Positions 7,204 to 16,739 are shown, counted from the stretch's first letter. The stretch is DNA of 64,000 bases from JAJPHF01 sp035293805 (GCA_035293805.1 DATGMD010000043.1:1-64000), one strand, 5' to 3'. The notes: generated from the sequence alone by a model not told the origin. Program-made: numbers and translations.

Positions 7204-9417
7204 TCAGTACCGCACGGTCACCGTGAGATCGCCTCGCTTGTTCGACACGGCGACGAGCGTCTGGCCATCGGAGCGCTCGTACCGTAGGTCCACCTCCGCG
7301 TCGGCGACCCGCAGCCGCTCGATCGCCACCCACTCCAGCCAGCTCGGCAGGTGCGGACGCTCGATGTGGAGCTGGCGGCGGAAGGCCGCGGGCTGCAGAC
7401 CCAGCGCCGCCTGGAGCATATAGGGAATCGTGCCGGCCGCCCACGCTTGCGGGTTGCACGCGACAGGGTAGCGCACCGGCTTGCTGGCATAGCCGCGGTC
7501 GTAGCCGGCGAACGTCTCGGGCAGGCGGAAGTGTTCGAAGTGGGTAGCGGCTTCCTTGATCGCCGTGAACACCTGGCTTGCCTGCTCGGCAAAGCCGTAG
7601 CGATGCATGCCGGCGACGATGAAGGCGTTGTCGTGCGGCCAGACACTGCCCACCTGATAGTCGACCGGGTTGTAGGACACGTCATTCGACGAGAGGGTGC
7701 GAACGCCCCAGCCCGTGAACATATCGGGCTGCAGCACGCGCTCGACGACCGCCCGGGCGTGTTCGGGCGCGACCACCCCGGTCCACAGGCCGTGCGCGGG
7801 GTCGGACGCGATGCTCTTCGAAAAGCGGCCGTCAGCCTGCTTGCAGAAGGCATAGTAGCCCTGGTCGGGCAGCCAGAACCCCTGGTTGAATGCGGTGTAG
7901 AGGCGCTCCGCTCGCTGCCGCAGCTCCGTGGCGGTCTGCTTGTCCCCGTCCTGCTCGAACAGCTCCGCGATCATCGACCAGGCCAGGTACACGACTCCCT
8001 GCACCTCGGGCAAGGCGATCGGCGGCTCCGCGAGCTGCCCGTCCTCCATCACGATACCGTTCCCGGAATCCTTCCAGCCTTGATTCCGCAAGCCCTTCGT
8101 GGAGCGCGTCTTGTAGTCGATGAAGCCGTCTCCGTCGGTGTCGCCGTACTGCTCGATCCACCCGAGGGCGCGCTGGACGTTGTCGTGCAGCTCGTGACAC
8201 AAGCCGAGATCGCCCGTCCACGAACAGTACACCCCCATCAGAATGAGAAACAGCGGCGTGCTGTCGACGGTGCCGTAATACGGCGTCTGGGGGATCTCGT
8301 CGAGGTTGGCCATCTCGTCCGCGCGCAGCTCGTGGAGGATCTTGCCCGGCTGCTCGTCGCGCCAGTCGTCGATCTTGGTGCCTTGGTGGGCAGCGTGTAC
8401 CCGCAGCGTCTCCCGGCCAATGTAAGGGTCGAAGGCCGCCATCTGGAGCGCGGTGACCAGGCTGTCGCGGCCGAAGAGCGCCACGTACCAGGGCACGCCG
8501 GCGGCGAAGAACGCCTCGTCCTTCTGGCGCATGGCGAGCATGTGCAGGTCGTCGATGGACCGGTTCAGGATGTTGTTGAAGAGGGCGCTGCTCGTGGTCA
8601 CCTGCATGCCCTTGCCGGAGGCGCCGTGGCGCGTCGACTGCAGAGCGACGATCGCCGAGTCCTGGGCCCCACTGGATCGCGGCTCGGGGTTGCTCGCCCC
8701 CTGGTCGCACAGCTGCGTCGTGATGGTGAGCGTCCAGCGGCCCCGCCCCGCGAGCGAGACCCGGTAAGCCAGATCCCCGTCGTGCTGCTCGTCGGGTCGC
8801 TGGCTGAACTGCAGCACCGCACGGCGCTGGTGCCCATCGGCGCCGTCGTAGGCGAACGTGAGGGTGTCGCCATCCCAGCGCGGTGCGTGCAGCTCACCCC
8901 GCTTGCCCGGGTGCGCCCCGCGGATCACGAACATGTCGGCAAAATCCGCCTGGTAGCTCAGCTGTAGTGTGAAGGCGGCGGGCTGCGGCACGTAGTTGTC
9001 GATAGTGATCGTCTCGCAGAAATCGTCGCCGAGGCGCTTCTCGCGGCTGATCCCGAGCGTGTCCTTGCGGACCACGAGCTGCCCGTCGTCGTCCTGGATA
9101 TCGGGATTGGTCAGGGCGAAGACGCCGCGGTTCCCATCGCCGGCGTCGGCCAGCAGGGAGACGAGGGGAGTGCCGCTCAGGCGGAGCGTCTCGCCGCTCA
9201 GGTAGCGCATGTCGTGAAAGTACAGCCCCTGGTCGGACTCGGGCCGGATGTCGCCGTCGTCGGTACACAGCAGGAAGACGGCGCCGTGCTTGATGACCAC
9301 GGGCTGGACGAAGCGCGCTCGGACCGACGGCTGCGCGTGGTGAAAGACGCGCTCGTCTCCGGCCGGCTTCGCCGCCTGGGCTTGGTGCTGCTGCGCCGGG
9401 GCCTCCCCCTCGGCCAT
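7204..9417 (-). CDS. Glycogen-debranching-type glycosidase (amylo-alpha-1,6-glucosidase family)
   Basis: 737 residues from ATG 9417, which follows AGAGGAGAGG; an in-frame ATG ten codons upstream lacks a site. The N-terminal domain (residues about 30-230: FVIKHGAVFLLCTDDGDI-type start, GLYFHDMRYLSGETLRL, ERRLGDDFCETITIDNY-like segment) is the beta-sandwich seen in bacterial debranching proteins (GDE_N_bis). The rest is an (alpha/alpha)6 barrel: AAGVPWYVALFGRDSLVTALQM, GWKDSGNGIVMEDG, YQVGSVWPHDNAFIVAGM. No signal peptide, so cytoplasmic. It likely hydrolyses alpha-glucosidic links in an oligosaccharide or glycogen; the exact substrate is open. No glycogen genes are adjacent. Confidence 0.88.
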   Translation of the reverse strand: MAEGEAPAQQHQAQAAKPAGDERVFHHAQPSVRARFVQPVVIKHGAVFLLCTDDGDIRPESDQGLYFHDMRYLSGETLRLSGTPLVSLLADAGDGNRGVFALTNPDIQDDDGQLVVRKDTLGISREKRLGDDFCETITIDNYVPQPAAFTLQLSYQADFADMFVIRGAHPGKRGELHAPRWDGDTLTFAYDGADGHQRRAVLQFSQRPDEQHDGDLAYRVSLAGRGRWTLTITTQLCDQGASNPEPRSSGAQDSAIVALQSTRHGASGKGMQVTTSSALFNNILNRSIDDLHMLAMRQKDEAFFAAGVPWYVALFGRDSLVTALQMAAFDPYIGRETLRVHAAHQGTKIDDWRDEQPGKILHELRADEMANLDEIPQTPYYGTVDSTPLFLILMGVYCSWTGDLGLCHELHDNVQRALGWIEQYGDTDGDGFIDYKTRSTKGLRNQGWKDSGNGIVMEDGQLAEPPIALPEVQGVVYLAWSMIAELFEQDGDKQTATELRQRAERLYTAFNQGFWLPDQGYYAFCKQADGRFSKSIASDPAHGLWTGVVAPEHARAVVERVLQPDMFTGWGVRTLSSNDVSYNPVDYQVGSVWPHDNAFIVAGMHRYGFAEQASQVFTAIKEAATHFEHFRLPETFAGYDRGYASKPVRYPVACNPQAWAAGTIPYMLQAALGLQPAAFRRQLHIERPHLPSWLEWVAIERLRVADAEVDLRYERSDGQTLVAVSNKRGDLTVTVRY

Positions 9418-9490
9418 CGGTCCTCTCCTCTTCTGCGCTCCGGCCACCCAACCAGATGACTCGCGAGCGCCGGTCGCCCCGCGGCTGCGG

Positions 9491-10888
9491 TTAGCGGCTC
9501 CTGAGCTGGGACAGGAAATCGACTAGCGCCGCCATCTCGGCTGGCTGCAAGGTCGCGCCGTACGCGGGCATGTTGTTGCCGCCGGTGGCGATGCGCCAGG
9601 TCAGCTGGTCTGGCGACAACTGGTCCCCGATCGTGCTCAGGTCCGGTCCGCGCTGCCCGCCGGTGCCCGCGATCGTGTGGCAGGTGATGCAGTCCTTCGC
9701 CTGGAATAGCTGCGCCCCGCGCAGCGCGTCCCCGCTGAGTCCCTGGGTGACCGTGGCGGGCAGCGGCGCCGGCTGAAAGTTGGGGGACCACGGGGAGACC
9801 GACCCGTACCAGACGAGGGTGCCAATCGAGAGCGCGCAGAAGCCGACGACACCGACGGCCCAGGGGCGCCGGAACGGGCTTCGCTCGCCGGCGGGGGCGA
9901 CGAAGGGCAGCGCCAGCAGGACGACGACCACCAGCAGCGGGAAGCCGACCATGAACCAGTTCTCGAGCCCAGGCGGCATGAGGGCGAGCAGCGCGAAATA
10001 CCATAAGAAGTACCAGTCGGGGCGCGGGTTGGCCTGGATGTTGGTCGGGTCCGCCTTGTCGCCCAGCGTCGCCGGCCCGATCACCACGGCCAGCAGCACG
10101 ACCGCGGCGCCGACGGCGAGGGCGAACAGGACGTCCCGCCAGGCGGCATCGGGCCAGAACGGCACGCCCTCCTGGTGGATCAGCTCTTGGTAGCGGGCCT
10201 CGTAGGTCGCGGGGTCTACCACGTCGCGCCGCCCGGGCGGCTCCGAGATGCCGTGCCGGACCACGAGGTACAGGTGGATGCCAACCAGCGCGAAGATCAG
10301 CGCGGGGAACAAGAAAACGTGCGTCGCGTAGAACCGGGTGAGCGTGGCGCCACCGACCGTCTGCCCCGCGACGAGCACCTGGGCCAGCAGGTCGCCGACG
10401 ACCGGCACCCGCCCGGCCTGCTCGGCGCCCACGACCACCGCCCAGTATGCGTCCTGGTCCCACCGCAGGAGCTGGCCCGTGAACGCCATGCCGAGCGTGA
10501 GCCCGAAGAGCAGTACGCCGGTGAGCCAGTTCAACTCGCGCGGAAACTTGTAGCTCCCCATCAGGAACGTGCGACACAGGTGGACGAAGATCAACACGAC
10601 CATCGCCGAGGCGCCCCAGTAGTGGATGCCCCGCACGATGTTGCCGAGCACGGCCTGGTGCGTGATGAATTGGAGCGTCTCGTAAGCGCTGTTGGGGGCC
10701 GGGACGTAGCTGAACGCCAGGGCCACGCCCGTGACGACCTGCACTAGGAAGGCAACGAGCGTGGCGCTGCCGAAGACGTACCACCAGTTGACCGACCGCG
10801 GGACGGGGTGGCGGATCACGGGCAGGATCGCGCTCGAGAACCCGAGCCGCTTATCGAGCCAACAGGCCGCGCGTCGGACCGCCTGCAT
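9491..10888 (-). CDS. Cytochrome b fused to a C-terminal cytochrome c domain (menaquinol:cytochrome c reductase)
   Basis: 465 residues. The full-length cytochrome b part carries heme-ligand His residues in GIHYWGASAMVVLIFVHL and THVFLFPALIFALVGIHLYL, the b-type core of eight helices, and PDWYFLWYF at the quinol site. PDWY in place of PEWY is typical of menaquinol-using complexes. After residue about 375 comes a single-heme cytochrome c domain with CITCH and a Met ligand in NNMPAYG. Fusion of b and c parts replaces a separate cytochrome c1. It is the last gene of the respiratory operon, 8 bases after the Rieske gene. Start ATG 10888. Confidence 0.92.
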   Translation of the reverse strand: MQAVRRAACWLDKRLGFSSAILPVIRHPVPRSVNWWYVFGSATLVAFLVQVVTGVALAFSYVPAPNSAYETLQFITHQAVLGNIVRGIHYWGASAMVVLIFVHLCRTFLMGSYKFPRELNWLTGVLLFGLTLGMAFTGQLLRWDQDAYWAVVVGAEQAGRVPVVGDLLAQVLVAGQTVGGATLTRFYATHVFLFPALIFALVGIHLYLVVRHGISEPPGRRDVVDPATYEARYQELIHQEGVPFWPDAAWRDVLFALAVGAAVVLLAVVIGPATLGDKADPTNIQANPRPDWYFLWYFALLALMPPGLENWFMVGFPLLVVVVLLALPFVAPAGERSPFRRPWAVGVVGFCALSIGTLVWYGSVSPWSPNFQPAPLPATVTQGLSGDALRGAQLFQAKDCITCHTIAGTGGQRGPDLSTIGDQLSPDQLTWRIATGGNNMPAYGATLQPAEMAALVDFLSQLRSR

Positions 10889-10896
10889 ACGCCGTC

Positions 10897-11394
10897 TCAG
10901 CCCACTGGCAACGGGCGCGTCAGGATCTCGACCGTGCCGTTCTCGACGCGGGTGTCGTAGCGAAACAGCGGCCGCGGCGGCGGCCCGCCGGCGACCGAGC
11001 CGTCAGCGTAGTACACCCCGCCGTGGCAGGGGCAGAGGAAGAGCTTGGCATCGGGGCGCCAGTCCACCGGGCAACCGAGATGGGCGCAGTTGACCGCGAA
11101 CGCCGTGAAGTGCGTCGCGTCGTCGCGGCGCAGCCAGAGCGCCGCCTGCGCCGTCTGTCCGGACCAGGGCAGCGGCGAGGGCTCCTCGAAATCGACTTTC
11201 ACGGTGTCGCCGACCTTGAACTGGTCGACCGAGCCGAGGTTGCGCCACACGTTGCGGTTGGGATCGAGCAGCGGGCTGAGCAGATAGGCCAGTACCGGCA
11301 CGCTGAGCACGAGGGCCGCGAGCGCCCCAAGACCGAGGCTCAGCAGACTCAGGAACCGCCGGCGATTCAGCAGAGACTCCGCGGTGTCAGGCAT
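10897..11394 (-). CDS. qcrA: Rieske 2Fe-2S subunit of the menaquinol:cytochrome c reductase
   Basis: 165 residues. A basic N-terminus with NRRRFLSLLSLGLGALAALVL is a Tat-like signal anchor, as expected for a Rieske protein exported folded. The cluster ligands are in CAHLGCPV and CPCHGGVY, including both His residues and the disulfide-forming pair. It accepts one electron from menaquinol bound to cytochrome b and hands it to cytochrome c. Its start overlaps the end of the small subunit IV-like gene by 8 bases, and the cytochrome b-c gene follows immediately, so the operon is translationally tight. Confidence 0.94.
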   Translation of the reverse strand: MPDTAESLLNRRRFLSLLSLGLGALAALVLSVPVLAYLLSPLLDPNRNVWRNLGSVDQFKVGDTVKVDFEEPSPLPWSGQTAQAALWLRRDDATHFTAFAVNCAHLGCPVDWRPDAKLFLCPCHGGVYYADGSVAGGPPPRPLFRYDTRVENGTVEILTRPLPVG

Positions 11395-11785
11395 GGAGCA
11401 GCTCTCCTAGCCAGCCGACGAGGGCGCGCGCGACGAGCACGACCCCGACGGCGCTGAAGCTCAGACTGGTCACCACCCCGAACAGCAGCAGGGCAACCCC
11501 CGCGGCGAGCACGGCGGGCCAAACCGAAGGCTTCGGCAGGTGGACGCCCGCCGGCGGTGGCGGCTCGCCGTGGGCCGCTGGCCCGGCGTTCTGGCCCGCC
11601 GCCGGCGGGCCCGCGGCTCGCCGGTCTCGGCCCGGAGCTGCAACACCGTCGCCGTGTGGCGAGGCGCCTTTCGCCGCGCCGCGGGAACGTAACGCGTCCA
11701 CCACCATCAGGACGGCAACGAACACTGCCGCCAGCGCGTCGCGCCACCAGCTTCCGGTGGATCCCGGGCGGGGCCCACGGCTCAT
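11387..11785 (-). CDS. Small membrane protein, caa3-oxidase subunit IV-like
   Basis: 132 residues from ATG 11785, whose ATGA overlaps the stop of the CoxI/III gene. One hydrophobic helix lies near residues 18-30, then a Pro/Ala-rich linker, then HLPKPSVWPAVLAAGVALLLFGVV and a second helix ending GWLGELLHA. The P-P-S-x-W-P start of the helical hairpin followed by two helices resembles small subunit IV proteins of bacterial heme-copper oxidases. Position between CoxI/III and Rieske supports that reading. The first 80 residues are unusual for subunit IV and could be an added segment. Function as an assembly or stability subunit is inferred. Confidence 0.7.
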   Translation of the reverse strand: MSRGPRPGSTGSWWRDALAAVFVAVLMVVDALRSRGAAKGASPHGDGVAAPGRDRRAAGPPAAGQNAGPAAHGEPPPPAGVHLPKPSVWPAVLAAGVALLLFGVVTSLSFSAVGVVLVARALVGWLGELLHA

Positions 11786-14052
11786 AGCAGCGCCCACAGA
11801 TAGACGACCGACAGGATCACCACCCAGACGGCGTCGACGAAGTGCCAGTAGATCGAAACCGCCTGGACCCCCGTGCGATTCCGCCCGTCGCGAAAGTAGC
11901 CCGCGAGCCCGATGCCCGCGACGGTCACCCACGTGAGAAGTCCGACCAGGACGTGGAAGCCGTGGAACCCGGTCAGAGTGAAGAACGCCGACGTGAACAA
12001 GTTGGTCCCGACGGTTACGTGCTCGGCGAACAGGCGCCGGTACTCGGTCGCCTGGCCGAAGAGGAAGACGATGCCCAGCAGAATCGTCGCACCCACCCAC
12101 AACAGGAAACCGCGCCGCGAGCCCCGCGATAGGCTGCGGTCCGCGAGCCAGGCCGTGCCGCTGCTGGCAAACAGCGCCAGACTGAAGAGAACGGTGCGCG
12201 GCACGTCGAGGTCGTGGGGAGACGGGCCGGCAGCGCTGCGGGTCCGATACTCGATAAACGCGGCGATCAGCGCGCCGAAGAAGGTCGCTTCCGAGAAGAT
12301 GAAGGCCAGGACGCCGAGCGTCGGGATATGGAGCCGCTGGAAGACGGGGAGGTGCGCTTCCACCTCGTTAGCCGGGGCTGACCGCGAGGTGGAGCCAGCG
12401 GCGGCAGCCGAGCCGAGAGCCGGGGACGGCGGGTGCTGCAGGTCCCAGAGGGGCCGGGCGCTGCGAACCGGCGGCAGCGTCGCGAAGTTGTACGCGGGCG
12501 GCGGCGACGTGGTCGCCCATTCTAGCGTCCAGGCGTCCCACGGGTTGTCGCCGGCAAGCCGCCCGTGCCGCAGGCTCGCGTAGAGGTTCCAGAAGAGCAG
12601 CAGCATGGCGACCGCGAGCACGAACGCCCCGACCGTCTCGATCAAGTTCACCGCGGCCCAGCCCGGCAGGTCGGGATAGGTGAACGTGCGGCGCGGCTGG
12701 CCCATCAGCCCGAGCAGGTGCATGGGAAAGAACGTCAGATTGAAGCCGATCACCGTCAGCCAGAACTGCCACTTCCCGAGGCGCTCGTCGAGCAGGCGGC
12801 CGGTGATCTTCGGGAACCAGTAGTAGGTCCCGGCGAGAATGCCGAAGAAGGTCCCGCCGAACAGCACGTAGTGGAAGTGCGCGACGACGTAGTACGTGTC
12901 GTGGGTGTGCCAGTCGACCGGCACCGTGGCGAAATGGACACCGCTGAGGCCGCCGACCGTGAACTGGACGATGAAGGCCACGGCGAAGAGCATCGCCGTC
13001 GTAAAGCGAATCCGCCCGCCCCAGATGGTCGCCAGCCAGGAGAACACCTTGATGCCGGTGGGGACGGCGATCGTCATGCTGGACAGCCCGAAGACGGCGT
13101 CAGGCACGTCGCCCAGCCCAACCGTAAACATGTGGTGGGCCCAGACCGTCGCGGAGAGCAGTCCGATCGCGATGCCGGAGCCGACGATGACCGAGTAGCC
13201 GAAGATGGGCTTCCGCGCGAAGACCGGGACCACCTCGGACATGATCCCGAACGCCGGCAGCACCATGATGTAGACCTCGGGGTGGCCGAAGTACCAGAAC
13301 AGATGCTGCCAGAGCAGGGGATCGGCCCCCGCGGCCACGTCGAAAAAGTGTGTGCCCAGATAGCGGTCGAAGAGCAGCATGATCTGCGCGGCCGTCAGGC
13401 TCGGAATTGCGGCCAGAATGAGGAAGGCCGTAACGGCTGCCATCCAGGTGAACACGGGGATGCGGCCCGGAGTCATGCCCGGCGCGCGGAGCTTCACGAT
13501 CGTTACCAGCAGGTTGACCCCGGTGGCGATAGTCCCGATGCTGGTCGCCAGCAACCCCAGCGCCCAGTAGTCGGTGCTCGGGCGCAGCGTGTAGGGCTTC
13601 TCGGTGAGCGGGGCGTAGCTGAACCAGCCGGTATCGGGCGGCGTGCCGACGAGGAAGCCGAAGTAGAGGATGAGGCCGCCGAACAAGAGGAGCCAGTAGC
13701 TGAGCGCGTTCAGCTTCGGGAACGCCATGTCCCGCGCCCCGATCTGGAGCGGCACAAAGTAGTTGGCAAAGCCGAGGAGCAGCGGCATGACGACCAGAAA
13801 GATCATCGTCGTGCCGTGCATGGTGAACACGGCGTTGTACGCGCCAGGGTCGAGGAATGTGTTCCGCGGCACCGCCAGCTGGATGCGGATGAGCAGCGCC
13901 TCGAGGCCGCCGAGGACGAAGAACACCGCGGTCGTTACGAGATATAGGAGGCCGATCTGCTTGTGGTCCGTGGTTTGGACCAGGCGTAACAGCCGATCGG
14001 CGCGGCTCGCCACCGCGGGGGGGTAAGCGTAGGGCTGCGCAATCGTCGCCAT
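11782..14052 (-). CDS. ctaD: Cytochrome c oxidase subunit I/III fusion (caa3 type)
   Basis: 756 residues. Residues 1-540 are subunit I: heme and Cu ligands in MHGTTMIF, GHPEVYIMVLP (with the E and Y of A1-type oxidases), WAHHMF, the second-His segment HDTYYVVAHFHYVLFGG, the D-pathway Asp in NYFVPLQIGARDMAFP and the K-pathway Lys in PTGIKVFSW. A low-complexity linker near 545-570 leads into subunit III, ending YWHFVDAVWVVILSVVYLW. I/III fusion is known from Thermus caa3 oxidase. All proton-pathway residues looked for are present, so the enzyme should be an active, proton-pumping A-type oxidase. It lies two bases after the CoxII gene. Confidence 0.95.
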   Translation of the reverse strand: MATIAQPYAYPPAVASRADRLLRLVQTTDHKQIGLLYLVTTAVFFVLGGLEALLIRIQLAVPRNTFLDPGAYNAVFTMHGTTMIFLVVMPLLLGFANYFVPLQIGARDMAFPKLNALSYWLLLFGGLILYFGFLVGTPPDTGWFSYAPLTEKPYTLRPSTDYWALGLLATSIGTIATGVNLLVTIVKLRAPGMTPGRIPVFTWMAAVTAFLILAAIPSLTAAQIMLLFDRYLGTHFFDVAAGADPLLWQHLFWYFGHPEVYIMVLPAFGIMSEVVPVFARKPIFGYSVIVGSGIAIGLLSATVWAHHMFTVGLGDVPDAVFGLSSMTIAVPTGIKVFSWLATIWGGRIRFTTAMLFAVAFIVQFTVGGLSGVHFATVPVDWHTHDTYYVVAHFHYVLFGGTFFGILAGTYYWFPKITGRLLDERLGKWQFWLTVIGFNLTFFPMHLLGLMGQPRRTFTYPDLPGWAAVNLIETVGAFVLAVAMLLLFWNLYASLRHGRLAGDNPWDAWTLEWATTSPPPAYNFATLPPVRSARPLWDLQHPPSPALGSAAAAGSTSRSAPANEVEAHLPVFQRLHIPTLGVLAFIFSEATFFGALIAAFIEYRTRSAAGPSPHDLDVPRTVLFSLALFASSGTAWLADRSLSRGSRRGFLLWVGATILLGIVFLFGQATEYRRLFAEHVTVGTNLFTSAFFTLTGFHGFHVLVGLLTWVTVAGIGLAGYFRDGRNRTGVQAVSIYWHFVDAVWVVILSVVYLWALL

Positions 14053-14054
14053 CG

Positions 14055-15119
14055 CTACTGGAGCCCTTCGAGGTACGTGACGAGCGCCTGGAGGTCTGCA
14101 TCCGGGAGGTCGCGGAAGTTGGGCATCAGCGCGCCGGGCTTGACCGCCTGGGCGTCGTGGATCCAGTCCCGCAGGTTCTCAGGCGAGTTCGCCAGAACGC
14201 CAGCGCCCAGCGTCGCTCGGCTGCCAACGTGCGTGAGATCGGGGCCGACGCTCCCCTGAGCACTCGTCCCGGCGATCATGTGGCAGTTCACGCACGTGTT
14301 CTGGAGGAAGACCTGCTGCCCCCGCGCGGCGGTGGCGTTGGCGGGCGCCGCGGCGGGCCGTTGTTGCTGCTGCAGCCAGGCGTCGAACTGGTCGCGTGGC
14401 TCGGTGACGACTCGGATGCGCATCCAGGCGTGCTCCGTGCCGCAGTACTGGGTGCAGGCACCCAGGAACTCCCCGGGTTGGGCGACCTGGACCGACATGG
14501 AGTTGGTCTTGCCGGGAATGGCGTCGCGCATCCAGCCGAACTCCGGCACCCAGAAGCTGTGGATCACGTCCGCGCTCTGGATCGCGAGCTGCAAGGGCGT
14601 CCCCGCGGGCGCGTGCAGCTCGTTCGCCGTCACCACGTGCTGGTCGGGATACTGGAACTCCCACCACCACTGGTGGCCGATCACCGTAATCGGCATCGCG
14701 CCAGGCGCGGAGGCGTCCACCGTGCGCATCGTCCAGACGGCGAGACCGAACATGACGGCCAAGACGAGGGCCGGCAGCACGGTCCAGGTAATCTCCAGGC
14801 GGCGATTGCCGGCGGTCTGAGGCGGATCGACGGCGCCCGGCTGCCCGCGAAAGCGCACGAGCGCCAGGCCGAGCACGCCGGCGACCAAGAGGAACAGCAG
14901 TGCTGACAGCGCCAGCTCGAGGTTGAACAGGTTAGAGACGGCCAGCCCCTCCCGAGTGACCGGCTGGAAACTCGCTGGCAGGGCCTGGCAGCCGCTCGTG
15001 CCGAGTAGGGCCATCCCGGCCAGCAGCGCGGCCCTCGCGACGCGCTTGCGCGGCGCCACCGCCGTTCTCGCCGGGATCGCCTCGTCGGCAGAGGTCACTA
15101 GGTCGGCCACCCTGGGCAC
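14055..15119 (-). CDS. ctaC: Cytochrome c oxidase subunit II with fused cytochrome c
   Basis: 354 residues from GTG 15119. That start lies 12 bases after the SDR stop with TGAGG overlapping the stop; GTG 15110 and 15098 are alternatives. A lipobox GTSGC near residue 43 predicts a lipoprotein, followed by two membrane helices. The CuA site is complete: VIHSFWVPEF, then CTQYCGTEHAWM. A C-terminal cytochrome c domain contains CVNCH and a Met ligand in ALMPNF. The layout matches subunit IIc of caa3 oxidases. It is the second gene of the operon after the SDR. Confidence 0.92.
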   Translation of the reverse strand: MPRVADLVTSADEAIPARTAVAPRKRVARAALLAGMALLGTSGCQALPASFQPVTREGLAVSNLFNLELALSALLFLLVAGVLGLALVRFRGQPGAVDPPQTAGNRRLEITWTVLPALVLAVMFGLAVWTMRTVDASAPGAMPITVIGHQWWWEFQYPDQHVVTANELHAPAGTPLQLAIQSADVIHSFWVPEFGWMRDAIPGKTNSMSVQVAQPGEFLGACTQYCGTEHAWMRIRVVTEPRDQFDAWLQQQQRPAAAPANATAARGQQVFLQNTCVNCHMIAGTSAQGSVGPDLTHVGSRATLGAGVLANSPENLRDWIHDAQAVKPGALMPNFRDLPDADLQALVTYLEGLQ

Positions 15120-15130
15120 GGCCGCCAGCC

Positions 15131-16129
15131 TCAGGCGCGGCGCCAGGCGGCAATGCCCAGGAGGGCCGCGGCGGCAGCGGCAGCGCCGAGCCAGCCGGCG
15201 TGGGTGCTCGCCCATAGCTCGGGACTGTTGTCGCGGGCCCGCTCGTCGAAGGCGCCATGCGCCCCCTGATGCCCCGGCACCGGCTCCCAGAGGTCGATGG
15301 GGGTGTCGGCCGGGCGCGGGCCGTCGTACATCTGCCCGTCCCACGCCATCTTCGCTAGATAGTGGTCCAGCCAGCCGGCCAGGAACTTCTGTCCCCACAC
15401 CGCCTGCACGGTGGGCCAGCCGACGAGCAGCTCCCGCCGGCTGTGGTGGGCCGCCCAGTACACCGCGCGCGCGCCCACTTCCGGCTGGAAGATCGGCGGG
15501 ACGGGCTGCGGCTTGCGCGGCATGCGGCTCTTGCACCAGCTGAACTGCGGCGTATTCAGCGCCGGCATGTGCACGACCGTCACCCGCACGTGGCTTCCAT
15601 CGTGAATCAGCTCGGAACGGAGCGAGTCGGTGAAGCCCACCATCGCGTGCTTGGCCGCGCAGTAGGCCGATTGGAGCGGGATGCTGCGGTAGGCCAGCGC
15701 CGAGCCCACCTGCACGATCACCCCCCGGTCCCGCGGCTGCATGCGCTTGAGCGCCGCCAGCGTGCCGTACACGAAACCCAGATAGGTAACCTCCGTCACC
15801 CGCTTGTAGTCGTCCGCGGTCATCTCCTTCACCGGGGAGAAGACCGTCGTCATCGCGTCGTTCACCCAGATGTCGATCGGCCCCAGCGTCTCCTCGACCT
15901 GGGCCGCCGCCGCCTCCACCGCCGCCGCGTCGGCCACGTCGGTCGGCACTGCTACCGCCCGCCCCCCCGCGGCCTCCACGTCCCGCCGCGCGTCCTCCAG
16001 CCGCTCCTTGCCGCGCGACAGGAGCCCCACGTTGGCCCCGTGCTTCGCAAACTCCTGCACAATGGCGCGCCCGAGCCCGGCGCCGGCGCCGGTCACCACG
16101 ACCACTTCTGGTCGATTTGCAGTGCTCAT
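15131..16129 (-). CDS. Short-chain dehydrogenase/reductase with C-terminal membrane anchor
   Basis: 332 residues from ATG 16129 (GGAGGAG upstream, 7-base spacing); an ATG 13 codons upstream lacks a site. NAD(P)-binding motif TGAGAGLGRAI, the NDA motif in place of NNAG, Ser in VGSALAYRS and the catalytic YCAAK are present. After the Rossmann fold, the protein extends by about 80 residues and ends in a hydrophobic Ala-rich helix and basic tail (GAAAAAAALLGIAAWRR), suggesting a tail-anchored enzyme. It is the first gene of the respiratory operon, and CoxII follows after 12 bases. Its substrate and link to respiration are unknown. Confidence 0.85.
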   Translation of the reverse strand: MSTANRPEVVVVTGAGAGLGRAIVQEFAKHGANVGLLSRGKERLEDARRDVEAAGGRAVAVPTDVADAAAVEAAAAQVEETLGPIDIWVNDAMTTVFSPVKEMTADDYKRVTEVTYLGFVYGTLAALKRMQPRDRGVIVQVGSALAYRSIPLQSAYCAAKHAMVGFTDSLRSELIHDGSHVRVTVVHMPALNTPQFSWCKSRMPRKPQPVPPIFQPEVGARAVYWAAHHSRRELLVGWPTVQAVWGQKFLAGWLDHYLAKMAWDGQMYDGPRPADTPIDLWEPVPGHQGAHGAFDERARDNSPELWASTHAGWLGAAAAAAALLGIAAWRRA

Positions 16130-16739
16130 CCCGCGCTCCTCCAACTGGCGCCCGACGACGAGCGCCACACTGAGTCTTGACGTGACCTGGACCGCGATAG
16201 CTCGCTCCGCGCGGCCTCTACTGCACCGCGCTCCGGCTCACGGGCGACCGGCCAACGCGCGACACGACGCCGCGCGACGCGCACGGCCGGCGTGAGACGC
16301 GACGCTGCACGGTGATTAGTTGTGAGTAGCTGACGCTCGTGGGGCGACAGAGGCGCCGCGCCTCCTCGCGTGCAGTATGCGCGAGCCGCCCTGGCGGCAG
16401 GCTCTACAACGGCGCCTCCGACCTGAACAAAGCCTTATTGCTCCCTACCTGCTGCTCCTCGCAGCGATCCGCGACAGGCGGCGCCGCCGGCCGTGAGCGC
16501 AGAGCCCGCCCGGCAATCGAGGTCGCCAGCGGCGTTCCCCGATGCTTCGCCCGGTCGCTCTAGTGATACTCTTAGCCCTGGCATGCTTTCTGCCTGGCCT
16601 GATGCCGATGGCCTTTCCCCGCGCCCCTCGGCAAGCGTGAGTCGAGGGAGTGGGAGGGCGATCGGTTCCCCCGGTGTCGGACCCAGTCAGGAAGTCAGTT
16701 CGCGTGGAGAGCGACGGCGTTCGAGCTGAGGAGGGGGCG
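16130..16739. other. 610-base divergent intergenic region, no convincing gene
   Basis: This stretch separates the respiratory operon from the RCC1 gene and should hold both promoters. No long frame has plausible coding content. The only oddity is a 32-codon frame at 16542-16640 that reads like an isolated signal peptide (MLRPVALVILLALACFLPGL) but has no ribosome site; it may be a decayed gene start. Confidence 0.5.

Noticed and set aside
12565..13947. Plus-strand frame (460 codons) opposite the CoxI/III fusion
   Set aside because: Highly charged, no motifs; complementary to an intact oxidase gene.
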